Positions 49,278-58,671 of a stretch of 64,000 bases of DNA are shown here, one piece after another. Below the pieces are notes generated by a model that ran no database searches, was not told the DNA's origin, and saw only the letters and a program-made list of their open reading frames with translations. The stretch's first letter is position 1. Each line of letters starts with the position of its first letter. This DNA comes from Bacteroides sp. (GTDB lineage: Bacteria; Bacteroidota; Bacteroidia; Bacteroidales; Marinifilaceae). Location: the NCBI GenBank assembly GCA_021771575.1, contig JAETOX010000001.1, positions 62,001 through 126,000 of the forward strand, in the 5' to 3' direction. Both the position numbers and the translations under genes were made by a program.

Positions 49278-50837
49278 TCAATATCTTTCCCGGTAAACAA
49301 TATCAACCGGTTTGGCGAAACCATTATATTCTTTATGCAAAGTCACTTTGCCATTCATCCTGTCCGGGATATTCACGATACGAATCATACCTCCATTCTC
49401 TCCCCCTTTGTCCGAACCAATAATCAACCGATATTCCATATCCAACCCCAACTTGCCATATTCACCGTACTGAAACCAATTAAATTTGATAAACGTAATT
49501 TCCTCTTCCGAAAAATCTATTTTTTCACCATTTTCGTCCAATATATCCAGTTTCCGCCATTCTTTATAGGCCATATCGTAGAGATAAATCACGTTATCGA
49601 CCACATAGAATAGGTAACGATAATGCATGTGCACAGCAAACAATTCAGCACGTTCAATGTCCGGAGCATCGATTTGGTAATAGTAATTACTCAATTGGGC
49701 AAAGGAATTGTACCATAAATTACCGAATCCATGCAACCACAATTTTCCGGCCTCATCACGCAAGATGACATACGAACTATTGCCATCATGCCTGGTATTA
49801 GCCGCATAAACAAACTCTTTTCCCGTTACCATCGGGAAAACCTCATTCGCAACCGGAGGAATACGGCAAGATGTTTCGTTCCAGGCAAGCCCCAGTTGTA
49901 CAAACCGTTTGTTATCCGTATCATAAAGAATAACAGGTGGTTCATAATATCCCCATACACCATCGGCCGATGTGATAATAAAGGGAGCGACTTTAAAGGT
50001 GTTTCCTTCGCCCGCTATGTTGTTTCTGGGCAATTCATAGATTATTCTTCCTGATGTTTTACAATACACTTCGGTCGTTGTCAACAACACCGAACAGGGA
50101 TATGCACCGGAACCATACATCGGATCGAGACAAACTATGGCGGTAGGAACAAATACTTCCGGTATTTTTCCCATGTCATACTTTAAATTAAATGCTTCTT
50201 CCCAAGCCAAACTTTCCGAATCCAGATAACAGGCTCCTGTTTCGGACATCAATATGATTTTATCTCCCGACCCTGTAATATTTAACACTATACTTTTGGG
50301 ACCTTTTTTATTTGGTAGTGCATAATCGTTGAGCAAATTGCGAATCATCAATTCCTGATTACCGTATTTAGAAATCATATCCAAACGCACTTCACCCTTT
50401 TCGTCACACAACACCAACCAACCTTCCGTTGTCTGAATAATCACCTCCAAATCGAAATGCCGGCGCCAGGTCACCTCTGTTTCCCGGTCCAACACATTCA
50501 AATAAACAGCGTATTTTCCCAACGGCAATTCAACAAAATAGTTCAAATTCTTTTCTTTACCGATCTCGTACTCGAATTTTTGGCCAGTTTTATTTTCTTG
50601 CGCTACGGCCACCCAAGTATACTCATAATCTCCGCTTCCGGCAGCCAATGTATGTTCCAGTTCAGGAATGACCTTCAAGGTATCCACATTTTTAAATACC
50701 GTCACCAATGTGTCGGGTATTCCTGCAATAGAAATCTCATCGATATCCTCATAACTGTAATTCCCTTTATCATCGTAACATGAATAAAACATAACAGTTA
50801 TCAACCATACAATCAAATATATATTCTTTCTCATCAT
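49278..50837 (-). CDS. PKD-like family lipoprotein of the second SusCD locus
   Basis: 519 residues. Signal peptide with lipobox VMFYSC (Cys20) and the family lead YDDKGNYSYEDIDEISIAGIP, then a PKD-like part and GWLVLCDEKGEVRLDMISKYGNQE near residue 145, as in its paralogues. The C-terminal part resembles the 323-1903 protein (FRxRYLFYVVDNVIYLYDM). Last gene of susC-susD-DUF4843-PKD. Function unknown. Confidence 0.85.
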   Translation of the reverse strand: MMRKNIYLIVWLITVMFYSCYDDKGNYSYEDIDEISIAGIPDTLVTVFKNVDTLKVIPELEHTLAAGSGDYEYTWVAVAQENKTGQKFEYEIGKEKNLNYFVELPLGKYAVYLNVLDRETEVTWRRHFDLEVIIQTTEGWLVLCDEKGEVRLDMISKYGNQELMIRNLLNDYALPNKKGPKSIVLNITGSGDKIILMSETGACYLDSESLAWEEAFNLKYDMGKIPEVFVPTAIVCLDPMYGSGAYPCSVLLTTTEVYCKTSGRIIYELPRNNIAGEGNTFKVAPFIITSADGVWGYYEPPVILYDTDNKRFVQLGLAWNETSCRIPPVANEVFPMVTGKEFVYAANTRHDGNSSYVILRDEAGKLWLHGFGNLWYNSFAQLSNYYYQIDAPDIERAELFAVHMHYRYLFYVVDNVIYLYDMAYKEWRKLDILDENGEKIDFSEEEITFIKFNWFQYGEYGKLGLDMEYRLIIGSDKGGENGGMIRIVNIPDRMNGKVTLHKEYNGFAKPVDIVYRERY

Positions 50838-50846
50838 ATTCCTTGT

Positions 50847-51590
50847 TTATTGGGCCTGTGGTCCCATTACCATTTCTGTAACACCGTCTTCTTCATAAAC
50901 AGTCCGTCCTGCCGCTTTTTCGTCAGCCAGGTATTTTTTCATATACGATCCGATATACCCCATTCGAGAAAGTACATAACCTGCTTCTTCGGGGCTTTTA
51001 TTAAACTCTTCCCGTGGAATATCCATTTCATCGCAAATCAAAGCAAACTTCTTCACCGAGAATTCTCCAAACATATACGGATTCCATTGTGAAGGCGGCT
51101 CGTTCATAAATTCTGAAAACAGTAATGTCAGCTTTAACCTCTGCGTCTTTACCCAAGAAGTCGAATCACTGGAACCATAATCGTAATAGGTGGTAAAATG
51201 CTCATTAGGCAACAGTTCCATATCAATCCCTTTTTCTTCCGTCTGCAAGGCTTTCGTCCGGAGCATAGTAATAGGAATCACGAGGGAAACCTCTCCTTTC
51301 TTTACAACATACCCTTTTTCTAACGGCTCAAAATCCACACCTTCCACAGCATTTACCGGTGTAAATTTGATATTCACCGGACGGTCGTAATCTGCCACCT
51401 TGCCTATCACTTTCAAATGGATATCCTGTACTTGTGTCCCATGTTCACTATCAACATAAGTAAAAGAAAAACGCATTGTATCCGATATCTCATTCAGGTA
51501 AATGGCATCAGTACCACTATATACCTCATATTCCGACTTACAACTGCTCAATATTGCCAAAAGCAATATAAAAATCATATTCTCTTTCAT
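50847..51590 (-). CDS. DUF4843 domain lipoprotein of the second locus
   Basis: 247 residues with lipobox AILSSC (Cys17), then YEVYSGTDAIYLNE and the beta-rich DUF4843 domain (VIGKVADYDRPVNIKFTP). The C-terminal half has aromatic, strand-rich segments (WNPYMFGEFSVKKF). Adjacent to the PKD-like gene (9 bp) and susD. Confidence 0.85.
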   Translation of the reverse strand: MKENMIFILLLAILSSCKSEYEVYSGTDAIYLNEISDTMRFSFTYVDSEHGTQVQDIHLKVIGKVADYDRPVNIKFTPVNAVEGVDFEPLEKGYVVKKGEVSLVIPITMLRTKALQTEEKGIDMELLPNEHFTTYYDYGSSDSTSWVKTQRLKLTLLFSEFMNEPPSQWNPYMFGEFSVKKFALICDEMDIPREEFNKSPEEAGYVLSRMGYIGSYMKKYLADEKAAGRTVYEEDGVTEMVMGPQAQ

Positions 51591-51600
51591 AACTCACTTT

Positions 51601-53028
51601 TTAACGAAAATCAGTTTCACTTAATGGCAACGGAACAACATATTTTGCTGCATCCATTTCCAAATCGATATTTTCCGAATAAGAATGTAATACCGGCACA
51701 TTCAAACGCTTATAATAAAAAAATAACTGTCCTTCTCCAAAAAATTCCCTCCTGTATTCATCCCGAAGCATTACGGTCAATTGAGTTTTATCCTCTAATT
51801 CTTTCACTCCTCTGTTAAACAACACGATATTGAGTGCCTCCAACGCCTCCGTTTCATCCACAGCAGTCTCCGCAATAATGTAATACATTTCCGTCACCCG
51901 AATCAAAGGAATCAATTTAGTCCATACTTCCGTCGACGACACATTTTCATATTTATGAAAACACCTGTAATCCCGGGCGGCCCCCTCTACCCAAATCGGC
52001 CTGTTACGCCAATCCAGCAAATCCCAGGTAAATAATTCATCTACGTGTTTTTTGGGTGAATATACTTGTGCAGGCTCCAGAGTCGGACTGAAATAATTCG
52101 TAAAAATATCTTCACGTGCATTGTAATAAGCGGCGAACAACAATTCTGAAGAAAAAATTCTGTCCGGATTCTTTGTATTATCCATAATCATCCTGCGTTC
52201 GGTCCAGGGAAACCATTGCTCTTGTACAGCCGTGACGGCTTTTGCTTCCCGATAAGCTTCCGGACCATTGTCTGCCCATAAAAACACCCTTGCTTTCAAA
52301 GCTTTTACAGCATAATAGTTCAAACGCTGTGTACGATAAGTATAATAATTCAACCCATCTTCCGAATTTTTGTTCTGCGGTCCTTCTGTAATAATCGGGT
52401 CGGACTCATTTAACAAACGCTCTGCCTCATTCAAATCTTCCAATACTTTCTCTACGACCTGAGCAGCCGGCAAAAGAGAACCGGCAGAAATCGAGTATAC
52501 TGTATTATAAGGGATAGACAAATCGGCTTTATTGGTGGCATACACCGGTCCAAACAAACGCAACATATCAAAATGCAGAAAAGCACGGAGCGCCATTGTC
52601 TCACCAACAATCATCTTCCGCATTTGTCCGGTCAGTACTTCTTTGTTTTTCTCGGCATACTCCAACAATTTATTACAATTGGCAATCAGCGAATAAGCTT
52701 TTTCCCATACTGCGGCAAATTTATTCTTCGCATAGTCTGTCGTATAATTATAGGTTCCCAAGCGGTAGGCATTAGTCGTATTACCCGAAAAATCATATCG
52801 CTGTGCTAAAATCTCTATGGCATCTACCGACAATTCGCCACCATACAACGCACTATTACTTAATTCCACATAAATTCCATTCAAGGCTGTACGAAATCCT
52901 GATTCCGTACTGAACAACTGCTCGTCGGTCACTTGATTTTCGGGCTGCACATCCAACCAGGAGTGGCATCCTGAAAACATGCCCGTTAGACAAACAAGTA
53001 ATCCTATCAATATATATTTCCTATTCAT
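51601..53028 (-). CDS. RagB/SusD family nutrient-uptake outer membrane lipoprotein, second locus
   Basis: 475 residues. Lipobox GMFSGC (Cys21) then HSWLDVQPENQVTDEQLF; TPR-like helices ETMALRAFLHFDMLRLFG and AVKALKARVFLWAD; C-terminus YVVPLPLSETDFR. Paralogue of 2711-4171. It is 12 bp downstream of susC. The substrate cannot be read from the sequence. Confidence 0.93.
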   Translation of the reverse strand: MNRKYILIGLLVCLTGMFSGCHSWLDVQPENQVTDEQLFSTESGFRTALNGIYVELSNSALYGGELSVDAIEILAQRYDFSGNTTNAYRLGTYNYTTDYAKNKFAAVWEKAYSLIANCNKLLEYAEKNKEVLTGQMRKMIVGETMALRAFLHFDMLRLFGPVYATNKADLSIPYNTVYSISAGSLLPAAQVVEKVLEDLNEAERLLNESDPIITEGPQNKNSEDGLNYYTYRTQRLNYYAVKALKARVFLWADNGPEAYREAKAVTAVQEQWFPWTERRMIMDNTKNPDRIFSSELLFAAYYNAREDIFTNYFSPTLEPAQVYSPKKHVDELFTWDLLDWRNRPIWVEGAARDYRCFHKYENVSSTEVWTKLIPLIRVTEMYYIIAETAVDETEALEALNIVLFNRGVKELEDKTQLTVMLRDEYRREFFGEGQLFFYYKRLNVPVLHSYSENIDLEMDAAKYVVPLPLSETDFR

Positions 53029-53040
53029 AACTTCTATTTT

Positions 53041-56000
53041 TTAGAACATTGCAGACAACGAAAACGAGAAGGAACGAGCAAATGGATATTCAATTCCCCG
53101 CTCTTCCTTAATCGAAGAAATACGGAATAAATCTGTTGTATTCGCTTGCAAACGCAAAGACTGGATTCCCAGTTTCTGTACTGCTTGCGCTTCAAAATCA
53201 TAACCGATTGATATGGATTCGGCCTTGATATAATTCTCCCGCAGTACAAAACGGGAAGAAATGGGAGTCGTTTCAGTCAGCGAAATCCCTTTAAATCTGG
53301 CATGATCCCCCGTTTTCTGCCAACGGTCGTGCAAAGCGCGTTTGTCTTGATTGCTTTTCAAACCGGCCAATGAAATGTTTTCAACCTTATTATAAGTAGC
53401 TTCTGTAAATACATCCGCTCCCAAGCTATATCTGAAATAAAGCGAGAACGAAAAACCTTTCCAATACAGGGTACTACCCAATACCCCTTCCAGCTTCGGC
53501 TCGGAATTACCGACAACCACTTCGTCATCCGTATCGTACTCAAATGTATAAGTACCTTCTTTAGTCAAAAACAGTTCACGCCCGTCCGACGGATTGATCC
53601 CCAACGAACGTACGGCCCACAAAGCCGTAGGACTTCCACCATCATAATACCGCACCAGGCTCGTATTCAGATTTTCTTTATTGAATTGGTCCAGGCTATT
53701 ACCAATGTCTTCATATTTCGCCTTCTGGTGTTTGAAACTCGCACTCAACGTCCAGTTTATCCGCTCTTCCGGACGGTATACAGGAGAATATTTCACTGTC
53801 CCGCTAATCCCTCGGGTCCGCTGACTACCCACATTCGTCATCACCCTCTTCGAGCCAACGGACGAAGCCACCGACACGGAAGCCAATAAAGGGTCCGTTA
53901 GTTTGTCATAGTAATCCAAGTTTACATTCAAACGATTATTCATCAAGGTCAAATCCAAACCGATATTTTTATCCAGCGTCTTCTGCCATTTCAAATCGGG
54001 ATTACCAAAATTCGCCACCAACATACTGGTCCCAAATGGATTTTGATTCCCGTTATTAAATACATACGTGGTATAGGACTGATAAGAATCAAAATTCTGG
54101 TTACCCGGATTACCGATAGAAGCCCTCAGTTTCAAACGGTCAAACCAGGTGTAATTCTCCATAAATTTCTCGTTATGTACATTCCAGGCTATCCCCACAG
54201 CCCAGGTTTCCGAATAGCGTTTGTTGGTGCCGAAAACCGATGTCCCATCCATGCGAATATTGGCATCCAGCAGGTAGCGGTTATCAAAAGAATACCCACC
54301 GTTAAAATAAAAACTATTCGAACGACTGACTATCTTACCATAAATCGGTTTGCTGCCCTGTGCATAGCCGCTTGAAAAAGAAGGACGTTTGAAATCGCCT
54401 ATCGGAAAACCCTGTGAAGTGTTTTCCTCTGAGGTTGCCTCGTCCGAACGCATGCGTGCCCCCAGTACCGCATTCACCTGATGCTTTTCGCCCAACACTT
54501 TACCATAGCTAAGGGTGATATCACCGTCATAATAAAAACTCTTGCCAACACCACTTTCATACTCACCTTTTTTATCGAAAGATACATTATCATATATCGG
54601 ATCTCCCGGTGAGGTAAAATTGTCCGATTTCGTCTGACTCAAACCGAGCCCAAACCGTCCCCGTAATACCAATTCCGGCAAAAAGCGTAATTCTGCATTC
54701 AACTTATTGTCGAACTTCGAGCGTTCGTTCAAATTAAAACTATTCAATGTTGCATTATAAATCGGATTCTCTACCCGATAAGGACCTGAGTAAGTCTCCA
54801 TATCCACCAGATAGCGCTCGATTTTCCCGGTCCCCGCATCCTTCCTGTAATACGGATTTGCCTTCGCAAAATCTGCAAACGATACAATCGGGTCTTCTTG
54901 TTTATAATAATCGTAAGACATCTTATTACTAATCGAGAGCATGCCTTTCCGATAAGTCAAATCAAAATTAGCACCGAGCAACTCGTTCCAGGATTGCTCC
55001 ATCACTCCATTTGTCCGATTATATGTAAATCCTAATCCGTAGCGAATCGCCTCATCACCACCTTCGGCATAGATATTATGCTTATGGGTAACAGCAGTAC
55101 GTACCGGCTCGCCCAACCAATAAGTATCCACCCCCCGTGCAATCTCCGCTCGGTTGATATTATACAAACTATCCAAAAAGAGCTGCTCATCAGCATTTCC
55201 CATAGCTGAAACATACCGTCCGGCCCTCTGTTCAAATTCCAGCTTTTCTCTGGCATTCATCAGATTATAATCGGACAAATCCGGTACCGATATGTACAAA
55301 TTTCCACTATAGGTCACCCGGAATTTACCCGGTTCCGGTTTCTTAGTCTCAATCACGACCACACCATTCGCCGCCTTCGACCCATAGATAGCCGTCGAAG
55401 CCGCATCTTTCAAAATAGTCACCGAAGCCACCCGGTCCATATTCATATCCACCACCGTTTTCAAGTCGGTCTCAAAACCGTCCAGAATAAACAAAGGTTG
55501 ATTAGGGTCGGTTCCAAATTCTTCCTTTAACCCGATCACACTACTTTTGCCACGAATTTCAATATCCGGTAATCGGTTAGGGTCGGAACCATAATCCCGG
55601 CTCTCCATAATTGTAAACGAGGGATCGAGTGTCCGCAAACTCTGCAATACATTCTGGCCACCGACACGTTTCAGCTCCTCCGACTTGAATGTCACAGCAG
55701 AACCGGTAAAACTCTCCGACTTCCGCTCAAAAATACCGGTAACCACCACTTCTTCCATCTCTTTCATCTCAGGCTCCAGTTGAATGGACAGTGGAAAATC
55801 AGCCAATTCTCTTACCACTCGTTCCTGTCGGGCATATCCCACTGAGCTGAATACAAGGGTAACCGGTAAAGACACAGGAACTACTGCCTTGAAACTCCCC
55901 TGCGCATCCGTAGTAAAGCCCAAATTCGTATCCTTGATCAGGATAGTAACTCCAGGTAGAGGTAAATCGTTTTCATCCCGGACTTTACCGTATATTTCAA

Positions 56001-56388
56001 TTGATTTTAATGACTGGTCCGAATCCGCAATATTCAGAATCACAACAAAATCACCATCAATGGAATAATCGACAGACTTACCAGGAAATACCTGCTTCAA
56101 CGCTTCCTCTATGGTAGCACCATCGAGCTGAAGATCTACTTTCCGCTGCGTATCAAATTGGACGTTACTATAAAAAAAATCTTTATGCAACTCTTTACCC
56201 AGCATTCGCAATGATTGTTCCACTGTCACACCAGACACTTTTAAGGTCAGCCGCTCTCCCTGAGAGTAAACAGCAGCTGAAACATGAAGAAAGCCCAACA
56301 GCATAAATAACCACGTCAATCGCATAAGAAACAACGTTTTTTTCAACCATTCTCTGAAAAACGGCCATGAATCATGATTTTTTTTCAT
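53041..56388 (-). CDS. SusC/RagA transporter with STN signalling domain
   Basis: 1115 residues. Signal peptide, then an STN domain (about 45-118: GERLTLKVSGVTVEQSLRMLGKELHKDFFYS...) that contacts FecR, a carboxypeptidase-like extension (YGKVRDENDLPLPGVTILIKDTNLGF), TonB box MEEVVVTG near residue 213, plug with DPNRLPDIEIRGK and LFILDGFETDLKTVVDMNMDRVASVTILKDAASTAIYG, and a barrel ending SFSLSAMF. The STN domain and upstream fecR/sigma genes indicate surface-signalled expression, unlike the switch-linked paralogue at 4190-7288. Confidence 0.95.
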   Translation of the reverse strand: MKKNHDSWPFFREWLKKTLFLMRLTWLFMLLGFLHVSAAVYSQGERLTLKVSGVTVEQSLRMLGKELHKDFFYSNVQFDTQRKVDLQLDGATIEEALKQVFPGKSVDYSIDGDFVVILNIADSDQSLKSIEIYGKVRDENDLPLPGVTILIKDTNLGFTTDAQGSFKAVVPVSLPVTLVFSSVGYARQERVVRELADFPLSIQLEPEMKEMEEVVVTGIFERKSESFTGSAVTFKSEELKRVGGQNVLQSLRTLDPSFTIMESRDYGSDPNRLPDIEIRGKSSVIGLKEEFGTDPNQPLFILDGFETDLKTVVDMNMDRVASVTILKDAASTAIYGSKAANGVVVIETKKPEPGKFRVTYSGNLYISVPDLSDYNLMNAREKLEFEQRAGRYVSAMGNADEQLFLDSLYNINRAEIARGVDTYWLGEPVRTAVTHKHNIYAEGGDEAIRYGLGFTYNRTNGVMEQSWNELLGANFDLTYRKGMLSISNKMSYDYYKQEDPIVSFADFAKANPYYRKDAGTGKIERYLVDMETYSGPYRVENPIYNATLNSFNLNERSKFDNKLNAELRFLPELVLRGRFGLGLSQTKSDNFTSPGDPIYDNVSFDKKGEYESGVGKSFYYDGDITLSYGKVLGEKHQVNAVLGARMRSDEATSEENTSQGFPIGDFKRPSFSSGYAQGSKPIYGKIVSRSNSFYFNGGYSFDNRYLLDANIRMDGTSVFGTNKRYSETWAVGIAWNVHNEKFMENYTWFDRLKLRASIGNPGNQNFDSYQSYTTYVFNNGNQNPFGTSMLVANFGNPDLKWQKTLDKNIGLDLTLMNNRLNVNLDYYDKLTDPLLASVSVASSVGSKRVMTNVGSQRTRGISGTVKYSPVYRPEERINWTLSASFKHQKAKYEDIGNSLDQFNKENLNTSLVRYYDGGSPTALWAVRSLGINPSDGRELFLTKEGTYTFEYDTDDEVVVGNSEPKLEGVLGSTLYWKGFSFSLYFRYSLGADVFTEATYNKVENISLAGLKSNQDKRALHDRWQKTGDHARFKGISLTETTPISSRFVLRENYIKAESISIGYDFEAQAVQKLGIQSLRLQANTTDLFRISSIKEERGIEYPFARSFSFSLSAMF

Positions 56389-56412
56389 ACATTTGTAATT
56401 ATTGTTAATATG

Positions 56413-56446
56413 GTTTTGTCTTCGACGTCAATTTCTAAGACAAAAC
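56413..56446. repeat. 10-bp inverted repeat in the fecR-susC spacer
   Basis: GTTTTGTCTT and AAGACAAAAC surround a 14-nt loop that itself contains GACGTC. On the minus strand it lies in the susC 5' leader. No T run follows, so it is not a clear terminator; it may be an mRNA structure or a regulator site. Confidence 0.5.
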
Positions 56447-56493
56447 AAATTATTAATATTTAACCGGAAAAGGTCTGCCAACCGTTCCGGTTT

Positions 56494-57651
56494 TTATTTA
56501 TCGGTAATGACTACCTGTTCTCCTTTCACCACAAAACACACAGGAGCTGTCGCCTCAATCATTCTGAACAAATCAGACAAAGGCCGGAACTTCTGAATCG
56601 CCCCGGAAAACCGGATATTCTTCAGATCCCCCCGAACAAAAGTATATTTCACATCATACCAACGCCCCACTTGTTGCATAATTTCCTGAAGAGTGGCATT
56701 TTGAAAGCTAAATTTACCTTCGATCCAGGAAACAACCGAAGCAACTTCCACTTCCCGGACAGTCATTTGTTTTCCATCAGATAGCAGTTGTTGACCAGGC
56801 CGTAAACAGACAGAATTTCCTTTAGAAGCCAAAACTTCAACGGCTCCTTTTACCAAAGTCGTGGCCACGCCAGCCTCATCAGCATAAGCCATCAAGTTGA
56901 ATTCTGTTCCCAAAACCTTAACCGTTACTTTTTCAGTTTCTACCCGGAACGGCCGTAGTGTATCTTTTTGTATTTTAAAATACCCTTCTCCTTTCAAGCG
57001 GACAACTCTTTCCTGTTCACTGAAATGGGCAGGAAATTCAAGTTCAGAAGCAGAATTCAACCATACCACCGAACCATCCTCCAATTTTAAGCGATATTCC
57101 CCGCCATTGGGTACAACCAATTTTTGTATGGCCTGTACTCCGACTTCTTGATTTTTATAATGGAGCATCCGCCCGGAATCTATACAAACCATTACCCGTT
57201 TGTCCCGAACAAATATGGTGTCATTCACATCCGAGGGCACAAAAACCTGTCCCCCATCAGCCAACACGAAATAAGCGAGTTTGTTTACAGGCGCATCCAG
57301 ACGGACGGATTCCTGCAAACCGAACTCCCGTCTTTTCTGCTGCTCCTGCAACCACCATCCCCCTCCTAAACTGAGCAGAAGCAATCCTATTGCCGCATAC
57401 GACATCCAACGCTTCACTATACTCTTTCTTTGCCTATGAGATTTCACCCAAGCCAATTTCCGGAGTACATCGGGCGTAAAATCCTCTTTCAGTACAACCA
57501 AATACCGATGCACCTGCCGTATCTTCTCAAACTCTGCCCGATGACTATCGCTTTCCTGCAACCACCTGTCAAGCAACTCCGCTTCTTCATCCGGGAGCCG
57601 GCCATTCAATTGATCAATTATCCGCTGCTCAGTCTGTTCGTCCATATCCAT
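56494..57651 (-). CDS. FecR family anti-sigma factor
   Basis: 385 residues. A cytoplasmic N-terminus binds sigma (EQRIIDQLNGRLPDEEAELLDRWLQES), a transmembrane helix spans about 82-101 (SYAAIGLLLLSLGGGWWL), and the periplasmic FecR domain follows (LVVPNGGEYRLKLEDGSVVWLNSASELEFPAHFSEQERVVRLKGEGYF, VLGTEFNLMAY). A DUF4974-type C-terminal part (FQNATLQEIMQQVGRWYDVKYTF) contacts the SusC STN domain. It releases the sigma factor when the transporter binds ligand. 78 bp after the sigma gene. Confidence 0.94.
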   Translation of the reverse strand: MDMDEQTEQRIIDQLNGRLPDEEAELLDRWLQESDSHRAEFEKIRQVHRYLVVLKEDFTPDVLRKLAWVKSHRQRKSIVKRWMSYAAIGLLLLSLGGGWWLQEQQKRREFGLQESVRLDAPVNKLAYFVLADGGQVFVPSDVNDTIFVRDKRVMVCIDSGRMLHYKNQEVGVQAIQKLVVPNGGEYRLKLEDGSVVWLNSASELEFPAHFSEQERVVRLKGEGYFKIQKDTLRPFRVETEKVTVKVLGTEFNLMAYADEAGVATTLVKGAVEVLASKGNSVCLRPGQQLLSDGKQMTVREVEVASVVSWIEGKFSFQNATLQEIMQQVGRWYDVKYTFVRGDLKNIRFSGAIQKFRPLSDLFRMIEATAPVCFVVKGEQVVITDK

Positions 57652-57729
57652 TTATTGTCCTTTTTATGAAGGACGCAGCAAACAGAAAAAAGGGTGAAAA
57701 AGAAATGAATTTTTTTAGGAAATAAAATT

Positions 57730-58293
57730 TTAATATCCGGCCTGCCCGGCAAAGATAAAAAATAAGAAAAGATGTTGCCGGGAAAATTCTTTCCGCAACT
57801 CGCGGTAAGCAATCTTTATTTGGGTCTTTACTGTATTCACCGATATCTCCAAATATTCAGCCACTTCGGCATACTTCATCTCTTCAAGCACCACCAATTT
57901 CAATATCAAACGGCATTGCTCAGGCAATCCTTCCACAGCTTTCCACACCATTCCCCACTCATCCGGTTTCGGGTTATCCTCTTGCTGCTGTGTCACAGCC
58001 TCTAACCCGATAAATTCTTTCTGTTTTCTGGTAAAACTCACACAACCATTTCTCACTGCAACGTACAGATAACTATCCAACGATCTGTTTTTTTCAAGCC
58101 TCACCCCCCTTTCCCAAATACGGACAAACACTTCCGAAACAACATCCTCGGCAGCCTCTCTCGACCCGATAAAAGCCCTGGCAAAACGACACAAGTCCGT
58201 ATAATACGTCGTAAATACATAATCAAAAGCCTGCTTCTCTCCCCTTTCCAAATCCCGGATGATTTTTTCATCTATATGCCTTTTTGTCTCCAC
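57730..58293 (-). CDS. ECF-type RNA polymerase sigma factor
   Basis: 187 residues from a GTG at 58293. Region 2 (AFDYVFTTYYTDLCRFARAFIGSREAAEDVVSEVFVRIWE) and region 4 (GLPEQCRLILKLVVLEEMKYAEVAEYLEISVNTVKTQIKIAYRELR) are intact. The longer ATG frame to 58365 is rejected because a full consensus promoter (TTTG-N19-TATATTTG, 58316-58346) lies inside it and would start transcription near 58309, so the message would not contain that ATG. It is the partner of the FecR gene downstream and likely drives susC at 56388. Confidence 0.9.
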   Translation of the reverse strand: METKRHIDEKIIRDLERGEKQAFDYVFTTYYTDLCRFARAFIGSREAAEDVVSEVFVRIWERGVRLEKNRSLDSYLYVAVRNGCVSFTRKQKEFIGLEAVTQQQEDNPKPDEWGMVWKAVEGLPEQCRLILKLVVLEEMKYAEVAEYLEISVNTVKTQIKIAYRELRKEFSRQHLFLFFIFAGQAGY

Positions 58294-58315
58294 CTTAAAT
58301 CGAATTACACTTCTA

Positions 58316-58346
58316 CAAATATAGGAAGATGTCTCGAAAACGCAAA
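58316..58346 (-). promoter_or_regulatory. Promoter of the ECF sigma gene
   Basis: On the minus strand TTTG (58343-58346), N19, TATATTTG (58316-58323), an exact housekeeping consensus. The predicted start near 58309 leaves a leader of about 16 nt and decides the GTG start codon. Confidence 0.8.
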
Positions 58347-58671
58347 ATAGGCATAAATAATCCACTTCTATCTGTAGTTATATCATTACCATGATATTTT
58401 TGATTAGAATCGTTAGTCGCCCTCCTTTCTGGATTCAGCAAAAATTGAGGCAGGAACCTATAAAATATCCCACCTCTTAAAAAGAAATCACGATGAAAAA
58501 GAAACACCGATTGCGGTGCCTGGGCATCATTGTGGGTAAAGGTAAAGACTTCCCGCTATCAAATAAGTTTATTTCAACTATCACGACTTTTTTTAATGAA
58601 AGAGCCATGGCGGATACATGACTTATAAATAAAAAGCATTATCTTTATATTCAAAAACAATTTATCTGCAA
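58347..58671. other. Spacer between the sigma gene and the AlbA_2 gene
   Basis: AT-rich. A 42-codon plus-strand frame at 58493-58621 (MKKKHRLRCLGIIVGK...) is too short and unrecognised to call. No -7 element is clear for the downstream gene. Confidence 0.4.

Noticed and set aside
58493-58621. A 42-codon frame with a basic N-terminus
   Set aside because: Short, no recognised family, no -7 element or terminator fitting it.
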